Positions 43,289-52,310 of a DNA stretch of 61,685 nucleotides are shown one piece after another (position 1 is the stretch's first letter; each line of letters begins with the position of its first letter). The position numbers and the translations under genes were made by a program. The notes under the pieces are model-generated. The model saw only the letters and a program-made list of their open reading frames with translations. It searched no databases and was not told where the DNA came from. The stretch is from Gemmatimonas sp. GTDB lineage: Bacteria > Gemmatimonadota > Gemmatimonadetes > Gemmatimonadales > Gemmatimonadaceae. The DNA is taken from assembly GCF_021298855.1 (NCBI RefSeq), contig NZ_JAJTHI010000012.1, positions 1 to 61,685 of the forward strand, written 5' to 3'.

Positions 43289-44335
43289 TCAAACCATCGG
43301 TTGGCGGTACGCGGCGGCGTACCGCCCCGTCACGAAGTGCTCGAGCTGCCGCTCCACATCGGTGAGCAGCCCACTTGCCCCGAAGCGAAACAGGTGCGGG
43401 CGCAACCAGCGATCGCCCAGCTCCTCCTTCATGAGCACGAGCCAGTCGATCGCCTGCTTGGCCGTGCGAATGCCGCCGGCCGGCTTGAACCCCACCTCGT
43501 GCCCGGTGCGCTCCCCGAACTCACGGATCATGCGCGTCATGACCAGACCCACGGGCAGTGTCGCATTGGCGCTCTCCTTCCCCGTGCTGGTCTTGATGAA
43601 GTCGGACCCCGCCATCATGGCCACCATGCTGGCGCGGGCCACGTTGCTCAGCGTAGCCAACTCCCCCACCGCCAGGATCGTCTTGAGGTGCGCCTCGCCG
43701 CAGGCGTCGCGGAAGGCGCGCACCTCGTCGTACAGTGCACTCCAGTGGCCCGTGAGCACGTGCGCGCGCGTAATGACCACATCGATTTCCGTGGCGCCCG
43801 CGGCCACGCTGGCGCGAATCTCGGCCAGCCGCTGCTCGAAGGGGGAGAGGCCGGCGGGGAACCCCGTGCTCACCGCAGCGACCGGTATGCCCGTCCCGGC
43901 GAGCGCATCGACCGCCGTGGCGACGTACTGGTGGTACACGCACACCGCACCGGTGGTGAGATGCAGGTCGGCAATGCCGAGCGCCGCGACCAGCTCCGGC
44001 TTGAGCGGATGCGCGGCCTTGGCGCACAGGCGCCGCACGTTGCCAGCCGTATCGTCGCCGGCCAGGGTCGTCAGGTCCATGCAGGCAATGGCCCGCAGCA
44101 GCCACGCGGCCTGCCACTCCTTCTTGACCGTGCGGCGGCCGGGGAGCGAGGCGGTGCGCCGCTCCACGGCACTGCGGTTGATGCGCAGGGAGCGGACGAG
44201 CGACAAGTCGAGCGCGGTGCCCGGGTTGCGGGCGGGATGGACATCCGGCGCCAGTCCGGTCGGCCAGCGCGGGGCCCCGCCGGGCTGCTCCGCGGAGCGG
44301 GCGGGCCGAGGCGCGTACAAGGGAGTGACGGTCAT
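43289..44335 (-). CDS. deoC: Deoxyribose-phosphate aldolase
   Basis: Splits 2-deoxyribose-5-phosphate into glyceraldehyde-3-phosphate and acetaldehyde. The 348-residue protein carries Asp185 (TEIDVVI), Schiff-base Lys248 (SDFIKTSTGK) and Lys284 (VGFKPAGGIRT), the three catalytic residues of the class I aldolase. It has an N-terminal extension of about 60-80 residues over the E. coli enzyme (259), like DeoC of several other phyla. ATG 44335 is used; GTG 44341 and TTG 44347 are in frame. It heads an operon with the ALDH16-type gene and the M3 peptidase. Confidence 0.93.
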   Translation of the reverse strand: MTVTPLYAPRPARSAEQPGGAPRWPTGLAPDVHPARNPGTALDLSLVRSLRINRSAVERRTASLPGRRTVKKEWQAAWLLRAIACMDLTTLAGDDTAGNVRRLCAKAAHPLKPELVAALGIADLHLTTGAVCVYHQYVATAVDALAGTGIPVAAVSTGFPAGLSPFEQRLAEIRASVAAGATEIDVVITRAHVLTGHWSALYDEVRAFRDACGEAHLKTILAVGELATLSNVARASMVAMMAGSDFIKTSTGKESANATLPVGLVMTRMIREFGERTGHEVGFKPAGGIRTAKQAIDWLVLMKEELGDRWLRPHLFRFGASGLLTDVERQLEHFVTGRYAAAYRQPMV

Positions 44336-44436
44336 GACCACGGGCAATCTAGACGAGTGGCGGGGATGGCGCTCAACTCCGCGCCAACGGCGGCCGATAC
44401 CTGCAGGCGGAGAGGAGTACCCTGACCGACCAGCCT

Positions 44437-45126
44437 ATGCGTTCCGCCCGTCCCACTCATCTGCTCGCTATCCTGTTCACGGCCATCCCGTCGCTGCTCG
44501 CCTTCCCGGGGTGTACCAAGACTACGGAAGCGCCCGCCGCGTCGCGCCTGACCATCGTACAGGGGCATCTGCAGCAGGCGCCCGCCGGTACGATGTTGCC
44601 CACGCCCATCGTGCTGCGGGTGCTGGCCACCGATGGGTCGCCCATGCCGAACATCCCGGTGAGCTTCAACGTGCTTGCCGGGGGCGGCTCGGTGGACCCG
44701 GCTACCGCCAAGAGCGATGCCAACGGGGAAGTGAAGGCCCGCTGGACGCTGGGGCCGGGACAGCCGACGCAGACCGTATCGGGGAGCGCCCCCGGCCTGG
44801 AACCGGTCACCCTGAGCGCCGTGGGCGTGCTGCCCTCGGACATCGTCATTGCCCAGGGTAACAACCAGACGGCACGCGTCAACACGGCGCTGCCGGTGCA
44901 GCTGGTGCTGCGCGTGACGGGCGGGAACAACGTGCCCATCCCGGGACAGACCGTGGCGCTCACGATTGCCTCGGGGGGCGGCAGCCTCTCGCCGCAGTCG
45001 GCGGTAACGAACAACCTCGGCGAGGTGACCGTGCGCTGGACGCTGGGACCGCAGACCGGGCTGCAGACCGCCACCGCGACCTCGGGCACCGTTGGCCCCG
45101 TGACCATCACCGCCGTGGCGAACTGA
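44437..45126 (+). CDS. Lipoprotein with two tandem bacterial Ig-like (Big_1-type) domains
   Basis: A 229-residue surface or periplasmic lipoprotein. The signal peptide ends in a lipobox at AFPGC (Cys26). Two tandem domains of about 95 residues follow, each containing a GGGS(V/L)(D/S)P block, an NGEV/NLGEV-x-(A/V)RWTLGP strand pair and a final VT-rich strand, as in invasin/intimin-type Ig repeats. No catalytic or binding site is seen. A hairpin lies 51 bp after the stop. Confidence 0.8.
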   Translation: MRSARPTHLLAILFTAIPSLLAFPGCTKTTEAPAASRLTIVQGHLQQAPAGTMLPTPIVLRVLATDGSPMPNIPVSFNVLAGGGSVDPATAKSDANGEVKARWTLGPGQPTQTVSGSAPGLEPVTLSAVGVLPSDIVIAQGNNQTARVNTALPVQLVLRVTGGNNVPIPGQTVALTIASGGGSLSPQSAVTNNLGEVTVRWTLGPQTGLQTATATSGTVGPVTITAVAN

Positions 45127-45176
45127 CGCACCGACACCGCGCGTCGCGAACCGAACCCGGCCGCCACGGGTTGCAG

Positions 45177-45205
45177 AAGGGAGCGTCGTATACCGGCGCT
45201 CCCTT
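45177..45205 (+). terminator. Hairpin after the Ig-like lipoprotein gene
   Basis: A 9-bp perfect stem (45177-45185 with 45197-45205) with an 11-nt loop, followed by TGTC. It lies between two same-strand genes and just before the SDR start, so it may attenuate rather than fully stop transcription. Confidence 0.6.
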
Positions 45206-45220
45206 TGTCATCTTCCACCC

Positions 45221-46180
45221 ATGGTGATGTCCATGCGTTCGTTCGCCGGCCAGACGGTCGTGATTACCGGTGCCAGTGACGGGATCGGGAAGGCCGCCGT
45301 GCGGCAGTATGCCCTCGGGGGCGCCCGGGTGGTGATGGTGGGGCGCAACGAGGCCAAGACCCGGGCCGCCGCACACGCCATCATGACGGACACCGGCCGC
45401 CGCGACATCGTCTGCGAAATCGCCGATCTGTCCCGCCAGGATGCCGTGCGCGACCTCGCCGCGCGGCTGCGCGCCGCGCACCCGGTCATTCACGTGCTGG
45501 CCAACAACGCCGGTGCCATGTTCCTGGAGCGCCGGCTTACGGTGGACGGACTCGAGCAGACCTTCGCGCTCAATCACCTGGCGTACTACACGCTCACCCT
45601 GCTGCTGCTGCCGTCGCTGTACGCCGGTGCGGCCCCCGGCGCCCCGGCACGGATCATCAACGTGTCCAGTCGCGCGCACGAGAATGCGCGACCGGCGCTG
45701 GACGACTTGCAGCTGTCGCAGGGCTTCGGCGGATGGCGCGCCTATGCCAACTCGAAACTGTTCAACATCTGGTTCACCACCAGCCTGGCGCGGCGTCTCG
45801 ACCCCGCGCGCGTAGTCACCCACGCGATGCACCCCGGGGTGGTGCGCACCCGGTTCGCCACCAACAACGGCCGCATGGGGCGCCTGCTGCGGGGCGTCAT
45901 GGACCTCGTGTCGATCTCGCCGGAGGCGGGTGCCGACAGTCTCGTGTGGCTTTCCAGCGCGGAGGAGGCCACCCACGACAGCGGCCATTATTGGTGCCGG
46001 CGCCGCAAGATCACGCCATCCCGCCTCGCCCGCCGCGAGGATCTCGCGGAGCGGCTCTGGCTGCGGTCGGGAGCGCTCACGGCGCTCGATGGCGACGTCC
46101 GGGCCAACGAGGCCCGAGGGCACGCCACCTCGACGTTCGCTGCGCCTCCCACCGCGCCAGCACCTCATGGGCAGTCGTAA
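45221..46180 (+). CDS. Short-chain dehydrogenase (retinol-dehydrogenase-like)
   Basis: A 319-residue SDR with GASDGIG (cofactor), NNAGAMF (structural) and YANSK (catalytic Tyr/Lys). GRNEAKT after the second strand, with Arg following Gly, favours NADP. The sequence HPGVVRTRFATNNG is typical of the RDH11-14/WW-domain oxidoreductase-like group; the physiological substrate is unknown. Four in-frame starts (45221, 45224, 45227, 45233) lie close together. Its C-terminal tail overlaps the UbiB-like gene by 14 bp. Confidence 0.83.
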   Translation: MVMSMRSFAGQTVVITGASDGIGKAAVRQYALGGARVVMVGRNEAKTRAAAHAIMTDTGRRDIVCEIADLSRQDAVRDLAARLRAAHPVIHVLANNAGAMFLERRLTVDGLEQTFALNHLAYYTLTLLLLPSLYAGAAPGAPARIINVSSRAHENARPALDDLQLSQGFGGWRAYANSKLFNIWFTTSLARRLDPARVVTHAMHPGVVRTRFATNNGRMGRLLRGVMDLVSISPEAGADSLVWLSSAEEATHDSGHYWCRRRKITPSRLARREDLAERLWLRSGALTALDGDVRANEARGHATSTFAAPPTAPAPHGQS

Positions 46181-47678
46181 GGTGCCCTGGCGTGACCTGC
46201 CGAGGCTGTGGCTCATCCTCGGCACGCTGGTGCCGCTGGTGGTGTCGTTCATCCGGGACCGTCGGCGCTGGCTCTGGTTCGGGGCCCCGGTGCCGCGCAG
46301 CATGGCCTTTCACGAGCGTCGTGCCACCACCATCGTGCGCGACCTGGCGGCGCTCGGGCCCACATTCGTGAAGCTGGCCCAGATCTTCGCGAGCCGCGCG
46401 GATCTCATCCCCGAACCCTACCTGCACGCCCTGGGCACACTCACCGATCGTGTGCCACCCGTCCCGTGGCGCGACATCGAGGCCACCCTGACCCGGTCGT
46501 GGGGGGCGCCGCCCGATCAGGTCGTGCAGTCACTTGACCGTACGCCCATTGCGGCCGGATCACTCGGGCAGGTGCACCGCGCGCGCTACGACGGGCGTGA
46601 GGTGGTGGTCAAGGTGCTGCGGCCGGGGGTGGCGCCCGTGGTGGATCGCGACGTGCGGCTGTCGCGGGCCATCGTGGATGCGGTGTACGCGCGCTGGCCG
46701 CATGTGCACGTGCTGGGCTTCCGTGTGGTGCTCGACGAGTTCGACCGCCACGTGCGCGAGGAGATGGACTTCGAGCGTGAGGCCATGCAGTGCCTGCGCA
46801 TGCGCGAACGGTTCGCCGACGAGCCGCGGCTGCGCATTCCGCGCGTGGAGACGGCGTTGACGCGCCCTGAGGTGCTCGTGCTGGAGTATCTCGAGGGAAC
46901 CCGCATTGACCGACTCGACGCGCAGATCGCGCGCGGCGAGGTGCGGGCCGCCGTCCTCACCGAAACCCTCATCGAGACCTACGCGCGCATGATGCTGCGC
47001 GACGGGGCCTTCCATGCCGACCCGCACCCGGGGAACCTGCTCGTGGACCGGCAGGGCCGCCTCGTGCTGCTGGACTTCGGCATGGTGATCGACGTGCCGG
47101 TGCACACGCGCAAGGCGCTGTTCGAGACAATCCTGGCAGCCATCCGCCGCGATGCGGCCGGCACCGCCAAGGGCTTCTTCGACCTGGGGATGGTGGCGCC
47201 CGGCACATCGCCGGACACGATGACCGATCTCGTGGCGACGCTGCTGGACATTGCCTACAGCGAAACCGCCACGGTGGAACGTGCCAGGGTGGTGGCCGAC
47301 CGGGTCATGCGCGAGCTGTTCAACTGGCCCATCATTCTGCCGGGCGAACTGGTGTACTTCGCGCGTACGGCCGCGCTCATCGAGGGCATCGGCGCGCGCT
47401 ACGACCGGCACTTCAACAGCATCCGCGTGGCCTCACCGGTGATGCTGCGCCTGCGCAGCGAGCTGCTGGCGGCGCTGCTGGGAGACACCGGCGCGCGTGA
47501 ACCTCTCGTCACGTGGGCCGCCACGCTCGGCGCCCTCGCCGGCACGGCGTACACGGTGGTGAAGCGGTGGTGGCCGTTGGGGGGCACCACCAGCAGCACG
47601 GAACGCGACACCCGCAACTCCCCCAAGCGACGGGATGCGTCGACCGGCACCGCGCACGCCACTGGGAGTTCCGGGTAA
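46167..47678 (+). CDS. ABC1/AarF/UbiB-family atypical kinase
   Basis: A 503-residue UbiB-like protein-kinase-fold ATPase, a family linked to ubiquinone and isoprenoid-lipid metabolism. Landmarks are the KxGQ region, here KLAQ (69-72); the Ala/Gly-rich loop AAGSLGQVH (129-137); Lys149 in VVVKVLRPG; EMDFEREA; HADPHPGNLL; and LDFGM. A C-terminal hydrophobic segment (VTWAATLGALAGTAYTVV) may anchor it in the membrane. The invariant KxGQ Gly is Ala. ATG 46167 lies inside the SDR gene. The final about 25 residues are encoded by an inverted repeat that probably serves as terminator. Confidence 0.85.
   Translation: MGSRKVPWRDLPRLWLILGTLVPLVVSFIRDRRRWLWFGAPVPRSMAFHERRATTIVRDLAALGPTFVKLAQIFASRADLIPEPYLHALGTLTDRVPPVPWRDIEATLTRSWGAPPDQVVQSLDRTPIAAGSLGQVHRARYDGREVVVKVLRPGVAPVVDRDVRLSRAIVDAVYARWPHVHVLGFRVVLDEFDRHVREEMDFEREAMQCLRMRERFADEPRLRIPRVETALTRPEVLVLEYLEGTRIDRLDAQIARGEVRAAVLTETLIETYARMMLRDGAFHADPHPGNLLVDRQGRLVLLDFGMVIDVPVHTRKALFETILAAIRRDAAGTAKGFFDLGMVAPGTSPDTMTDLVATLLDIAYSETATVERARVVADRVMRELFNWPIILPGELVYFARTAALIEGIGARYDRHFNSIRVASPVMLRLRSELLAALLGDTGAREPLVTWAATLGALAGTAYTVVKRWWPLGGTTSSTERDTRNSPKRRDASTGTAHATGSSG
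47610..47676. terminator. Long-loop hairpin overlapping the end of the UbiB-like gene
   Basis: Arms 47610-47622 and 47664-47676 pair at 12 of 13 positions (core AACTCCC/GGGAGTT) around a 41-nt loop that can fold further (CGAC/GTCG). The right arm reaches into the stop codon. It lies between the convergent UbiB-like (+) and tamB (-) genes. Confidence 0.5.
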
Positions 47679-47699
47679 CGGGTTTCGAGTCGCGTGGCG

Positions 47700-50600
47700 C
47701 TAGAAGATCCACTCCCGGAACAGATCGAAACCGAACTGGAGCCGAGGGAACACGTCACCGGCAGGGCGGGTGCACGGAGCGGAGCCAGGGTCGACACCGA
47801 CCTGGCCCCACCAGTTGCGCGCGATGCGATACTCGGCTGCCACGCCGCCCCACAGCCCCGCGCCGCGCTGCGTGGCCTGCCCCACACCGCGACAGATGCC
47901 GGTGTTGAGGCGCAGGAACGTGCGCTCGCCGAACTGCTTGCCGGCGCTGATGCTGAGATTGAGGTTGTCGATGAGCGAGGTGCCTGTCATCGCCGCCGTC
48001 TGCTGGCCCCGCCCGGTCATCACCTGAATCGTGTTCACCGGGAGCCAGCGTTGCAGCGCCCCTTCCACCAAGCCGCCCACGCTGGGCAGCAGAATGCCCG
48101 TCACCGCCCGCACCGTGCTCTGACTCTGTCCGTCCAGCGCGAAGGTGGGCGCCCCGAAGATGAGGAGCGAGATGATCTCACTTTCCGGCGCGCTGGCGTA
48201 GAGCGGATCCGTGCTCGAGAGGGTGAGGACCGGCTTGTCGTAGTTGCCGCCGATGTGCACGCGCACGGGGATCTCGCTGCCCCCGGCCACACGGACCACG
48301 TTGGTGGCGGAGATGTCGAGGGTGGGCGCGATGGCGTTGTTGCCGAAGAAGCGCACGCGCCCGGAGTCGACACTGAAGCTGCGGTTGACCACACCCAGCT
48401 CGAGGCGATACTGCCCGCGGTTGGCGCGGATCTCGCCGTCCAGCGCCAGCCGTTCACCGTTCATGGTCACGTCGAGGCCACCGGAGAGATTCACGCGCGC
48501 TTCCGGTGTTTGCACCCACACCTTGTTGCCCAGCTCCACGCGCGCGTTGGCCACGGTAATGGAGGAGCCCAGCCGGGAGAGGGATTGCGCCGCGGACTCG
48601 GCAACGGGCACTTCGTCGGCCCCCAGCAGGGCGCGCGCCGCCTCGCTCGACAGATCGAGCGCCGTGCGCGCGCCAAGCGGGTCCACGACGAGGTTGGCCT
48701 GCGGCACGACGACGCGGCCACTCAGTTGCGGACGGCTGAGCGGGCCGGACAGACGCAGGGCGCCGCCCACATCGAGATCGGTGCCGTCACGCTGCCGCGA
48801 GACGATGAAATCGCGGGCGGCCAGTGCAAGGTCCACGCTGGCCGGCGTCTCGCCGGCCGCAAAGCGCAGTACGCCCGAGGCCCCCACGGTGTCACCGACC
48901 CGGCCACTGCGCAACCGGAAGCGCTCGAGCACCAGTGAGTCGGCATTGGCCCGCAGCGTCAGCGCCCCGTCGGCCGGTTCGATACCGAACTCGTCGATGC
49001 GGGCGCCGGCGTCGGCGAGCGTGAGGAGGCCGTTGGCCGTGGGGCGTTCGAAGGTGCCGCCAATGGCGAAGCGCCCTGCCACCACCCCCCGCAATCGGCT
49101 CACCCCATTGATGGTGAGCGGCAGCCCCTGCAGGCGCAGCGAGTCCACGAGCACCTCGCCCTGCACACCATCGGCGAGCAGCCGGGTGTCGACCGACGCG
49201 AGGGTGAGATCGACCGGGAGCGTGGCCTGCGCCTGCACACGTCCACCCAGGGTATCGCGCAGTTCAGCGCGGGCCACGAGACGACGGTCGGCGTAGCGAC
49301 CGGTGCTGGTGATGGGTGGCAACCGTACCCCGTCGACCCCCAGCGAGTCGGCCACGACGTTCCAGTTGAGCAGCGGCCCCCCGCGCGAACCCGCCAGCGT
49401 GGCCCCTCCGGTGATGGTCCCGGCGAATGGAGGGGTGCCCGCCAGGAGTGCACCGACTTCACCAACGGGGAACCGTTCGACGCGCAGCGTGCCCTGCACC
49501 GCTCCCTGCCTGGGCACGGAGGCCTCGACAGCCAGCACCCCGCCGGCACTCGAACGCAGCTCGAGGGGCGACAGCGTGAGCCCCACGCTGTCCCGCCGCA
49601 GCAAGGCAGCCCGCGCGGAGCGCCAGTAGACGCTGTCATAGGCCAGCCGCAGCGAATCCATGCGAATGGTGGTGCCACGGGCATCGGCCGCATAGCCACC
49701 GCGTACGACAAGGTGCGTATCGTCGTCGGTGCCCACATCCAGCACCATGGTCCCGCTGTCGGCACTTGCGTCATTGACGCGAAAGGTCACCGTCTGCAGG
49801 CGCACCGCCGCGATACCGGTGACGTCATCCACATTGGCCACCGCTTCGAAGGAGGGGCGCCGCAGCACGTCGGTGGCGTGGGCGGAGCCGAACACCCGGC
49901 CGGCGCGAATGGCACCGATCTGCACCGCGCGCCCACCGAGTGCCGCCGTGGCGTCGGCCTTTCCGAGGCTCCCGTACAGGTACCCGGAGAGCGAGACATC
50001 GCCGGTCAGCGTGTCGGCGGCCACGGCGCGCAACGAGGCCGCCAGGGCCGTGTCCACCGGCTGCAGCATGTCGGCGAACCGTGCCAACTGCGCGCGCACC
50101 ACCTCCAGCGAGTCGGCCTGCAGTGACAGCTCCAGCGTATCCACGCGCATGGTATCGCGCGCCAGGGCGCCGCGTGCGGTCAGCTGCACGCCACCCGACC
50201 GAGCCAACGCCGAGTCCACCACCAGCCGCTCTCCGCCCAGCGAGGCGCTCGCCACGAGATCGAAGGCTGGACGGGCCGGGCCCTCACGCTGACTCAGCAC
50301 GACCGCGCCACCGCCCTCGAAACCCGAGAGCGCACGGGAGTCGGTACCGCCGCGCCCGAGGGAGTCGAGCGGCCCGCGCCCTGCCAGGCGTATCGACCCA
50401 TCGAGTGCGGTGGCCGGCACCGTCTCGCGCCCCATCCACACGCGCACATCGAATGCCGACAGCGTGCCCTCGGCCGTGCCCTGCCAGTCGTGCTCGTTCA
50501 GCATGGCGGTGCCGGAGAGCGTGAGCGACGTCCCCACCGGCACGCCGGCACTGTCGAGCGCGAGCCGCGCCGCCGCCCCGTCGAGCGCCAGCAGGCGGGC

Positions 50601-52310
50601 ACGCCACGTGAGGGCGGTGAGCGGGCCGTTGAGGACCACCGTACCGGCCAGCCGGGAGCGCAGGGCCAGTGTGGTATCGATGCGCGCCAAGGCCGGCATG
50701 GAGAGCGGATCGAGCACCAGAGTGGCGTACACCTCCGGCGTGGCCACACCGTAGCGCACCCGCGCGTCGCCGCGCACCGTCGAGACATTACCCACGGCGT
50801 CGGTCCACCTGAGGGCCATGTCGTGCACATCGGCCGCCGAAAGATCGGCTCGGCGCACCTGCGCCTGGCCGCGGACCACGCCGTCGATGGCCGGGAGCGT
50901 TGGCATGAGCCGCCGAACCGTGCGCAGGTCCGCCACGGCATCCGCGACCGTAAGCCCCCACGCGCGAGGCGCGACGCCGAACGACAGCATGCCGGCGAGG
51001 CGCACACTCGACACCGCCTCGGTGCCCGGGACCGCCGCATCGACGAAGCGGGCATCGAGCTGGTCAATCCGGAACGCCGTCAACGCGCCTCCTTCGCGCG
51101 CGCGCAGATGCCCCGTGAAGGCGCCACGCACGTTGGCGGGGAGCGCGTCGTAGCTGAGCCGTCGCGCCAACGCGCTCTGCAGGGGCGTGAACTGCAGGTC
51201 GATATCGTGCAGACGCAACTCGGCCGGCCGCACCGTCACCGCAATATCCCCGCGCACCCGCGAATCGCCGCTCGTGACGTCGAGTTGGCGCAACCGATAC
51301 TCGGCGTCGTACGCATCGGCGAGCGTGCGCATGTGCACGAGCGCAGTCCCCCGTCCTTCCCGCGGCAGGACATCCCAGATCCACGCCAGGTCGGCGAGCC
51401 CGGCATCGACCTGCAGCTGCACATCGAACCGCACCGGGCCGGGTTGGTTCCACGCCACCGTGCCGCTGGCCGTGCCCCGCGAGTCGGGCAGGCGCACATC
51501 ACGCAACGCGAGCTGCAGGGAGTCGGAGGTCCACGTGATCTGTCCGCTGGCGTGCCGCACCGGCACCGGGGGATCGGAGAGCACCCCGCGCAGTGAATCG
51601 AGTTGCAGCGATGCCGGGCGCTTCTGCACGTCGACGATCACCAGGTCGTGGGCCTGCACCACGTCCAGCGTGATCCGGCGCCGCTCGAAGAGACGCCCGT
51701 CGGGCAGCCGCTCGAGATCGTGCAGGCTGTCACGTACGGCAATGACACTGTCGCGCGCGTCTCCGGTGAACACCGGGTGCGGTGCCCACGGGGCGCGCGT
51801 CGTCACAACGCCACGCTCGAGCCGCACGGCATCAATGCGCACGTCGTCACCGAAACGGACGCCGGTGTGCGGCACCGAGGTGGCCGTATCCCCGGCAATG
51901 ATGTGCGCGATGTTCCACGGCTGTCCCGGGGCCTCCTGACGCAACGTCATGGTCACGCCGGACAGCGCGAGCTGCCGAATGTGAATGGCGCGTCCGAGCA
52001 GGCCGCGCACATCGAGCGTCCCGACCACCCGCTCGGCCGTGATCACCGGTACGCCGGCGGTATCCACGAGCGAGACGTTCTCGGCGACCACCCGGCCCGG
52101 GGAGATCTCCCGCAGGCTCCCGATGCGCAGTGCCCCACGGCCGCCGAAGACGCCGTTGGCCCGCGTCACGAGCGCGGACAGGAGCCACCGGCGCCCAGCG
52201 TCGGTGCGCGTGGCCACGACGTACCCGAGGCTCATGCCGGCGCCAGCACCCAGGAGGATGGCAACCACCCACCAGAAGCGACGCTGCCTGGGCGACATGC
52301 GGTGCGCCAT
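47700..52310 (-). CDS. tamB: TamB-like translocation and assembly module protein
   Basis: A 1536-residue AsmA-like/TamB protein that spans the periplasm and, in known systems, partners a TamA-type barrel in outer-membrane protein assembly or phospholipid transport. It has an N-terminal anchor helix (FWWVVAILLGAGAGMSLGYVV) and a very long repetitive beta region. The C-terminal TamB (DUF490) domain has the landmarks DISATNVVRVAGG, PVRVHIGGNYDKPVLTLSS and PESEIISLLIFGAP. The ATG at 52310 shares one base with the upstream TamA stop (TGATG). The C-terminus ends in an aromatic residue (FREWIF), as in outer-membrane-associated proteins. Confidence 0.9.
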   Translation of the reverse strand: MAHRMSPRQRRFWWVVAILLGAGAGMSLGYVVATRTDAGRRWLLSALVTRANGVFGGRGALRIGSLREISPGRVVAENVSLVDTAGVPVITAERVVGTLDVRGLLGRAIHIRQLALSGVTMTLRQEAPGQPWNIAHIIAGDTATSVPHTGVRFGDDVRIDAVRLERGVVTTRAPWAPHPVFTGDARDSVIAVRDSLHDLERLPDGRLFERRRITLDVVQAHDLVIVDVQKRPASLQLDSLRGVLSDPPVPVRHASGQITWTSDSLQLALRDVRLPDSRGTASGTVAWNQPGPVRFDVQLQVDAGLADLAWIWDVLPREGRGTALVHMRTLADAYDAEYRLRQLDVTSGDSRVRGDIAVTVRPAELRLHDIDLQFTPLQSALARRLSYDALPANVRGAFTGHLRAREGGALTAFRIDQLDARFVDAAVPGTEAVSSVRLAGMLSFGVAPRAWGLTVADAVADLRTVRRLMPTLPAIDGVVRGQAQVRRADLSAADVHDMALRWTDAVGNVSTVRGDARVRYGVATPEVYATLVLDPLSMPALARIDTTLALRSRLAGTVVLNGPLTALTWRARLLALDGAAARLALDSAGVPVGTSLTLSGTAMLNEHDWQGTAEGTLSAFDVRVWMGRETVPATALDGSIRLAGRGPLDSLGRGGTDSRALSGFEGGGAVVLSQREGPARPAFDLVASASLGGERLVVDSALARSGGVQLTARGALARDTMRVDTLELSLQADSLEVVRAQLARFADMLQPVDTALAASLRAVAADTLTGDVSLSGYLYGSLGKADATAALGGRAVQIGAIRAGRVFGSAHATDVLRRPSFEAVANVDDVTGIAAVRLQTVTFRVNDASADSGTMVLDVGTDDDTHLVVRGGYAADARGTTIRMDSLRLAYDSVYWRSARAALLRRDSVGLTLSPLELRSSAGGVLAVEASVPRQGAVQGTLRVERFPVGEVGALLAGTPPFAGTITGGATLAGSRGGPLLNWNVVADSLGVDGVRLPPITSTGRYADRRLVARAELRDTLGGRVQAQATLPVDLTLASVDTRLLADGVQGEVLVDSLRLQGLPLTINGVSRLRGVVAGRFAIGGTFERPTANGLLTLADAGARIDEFGIEPADGALTLRANADSLVLERFRLRSGRVGDTVGASGVLRFAAGETPASVDLALAARDFIVSRQRDGTDLDVGGALRLSGPLSRPQLSGRVVVPQANLVVDPLGARTALDLSSEAARALLGADEVPVAESAAQSLSRLGSSITVANARVELGNKVWVQTPEARVNLSGGLDVTMNGERLALDGEIRANRGQYRLELGVVNRSFSVDSGRVRFFGNNAIAPTLDISATNVVRVAGGSEIPVRVHIGGNYDKPVLTLSSTDPLYASAPESEIISLLIFGAPTFALDGQSQSTVRAVTGILLPSVGGLVEGALQRWLPVNTIQVMTGRGQQTAAMTGTSLIDNLNLSISAGKQFGERTFLRLNTGICRGVGQATQRGAGLWGGVAAEYRIARNWWGQVGVDPGSAPCTRPAGDVFPRLQFGFDLFREWIF

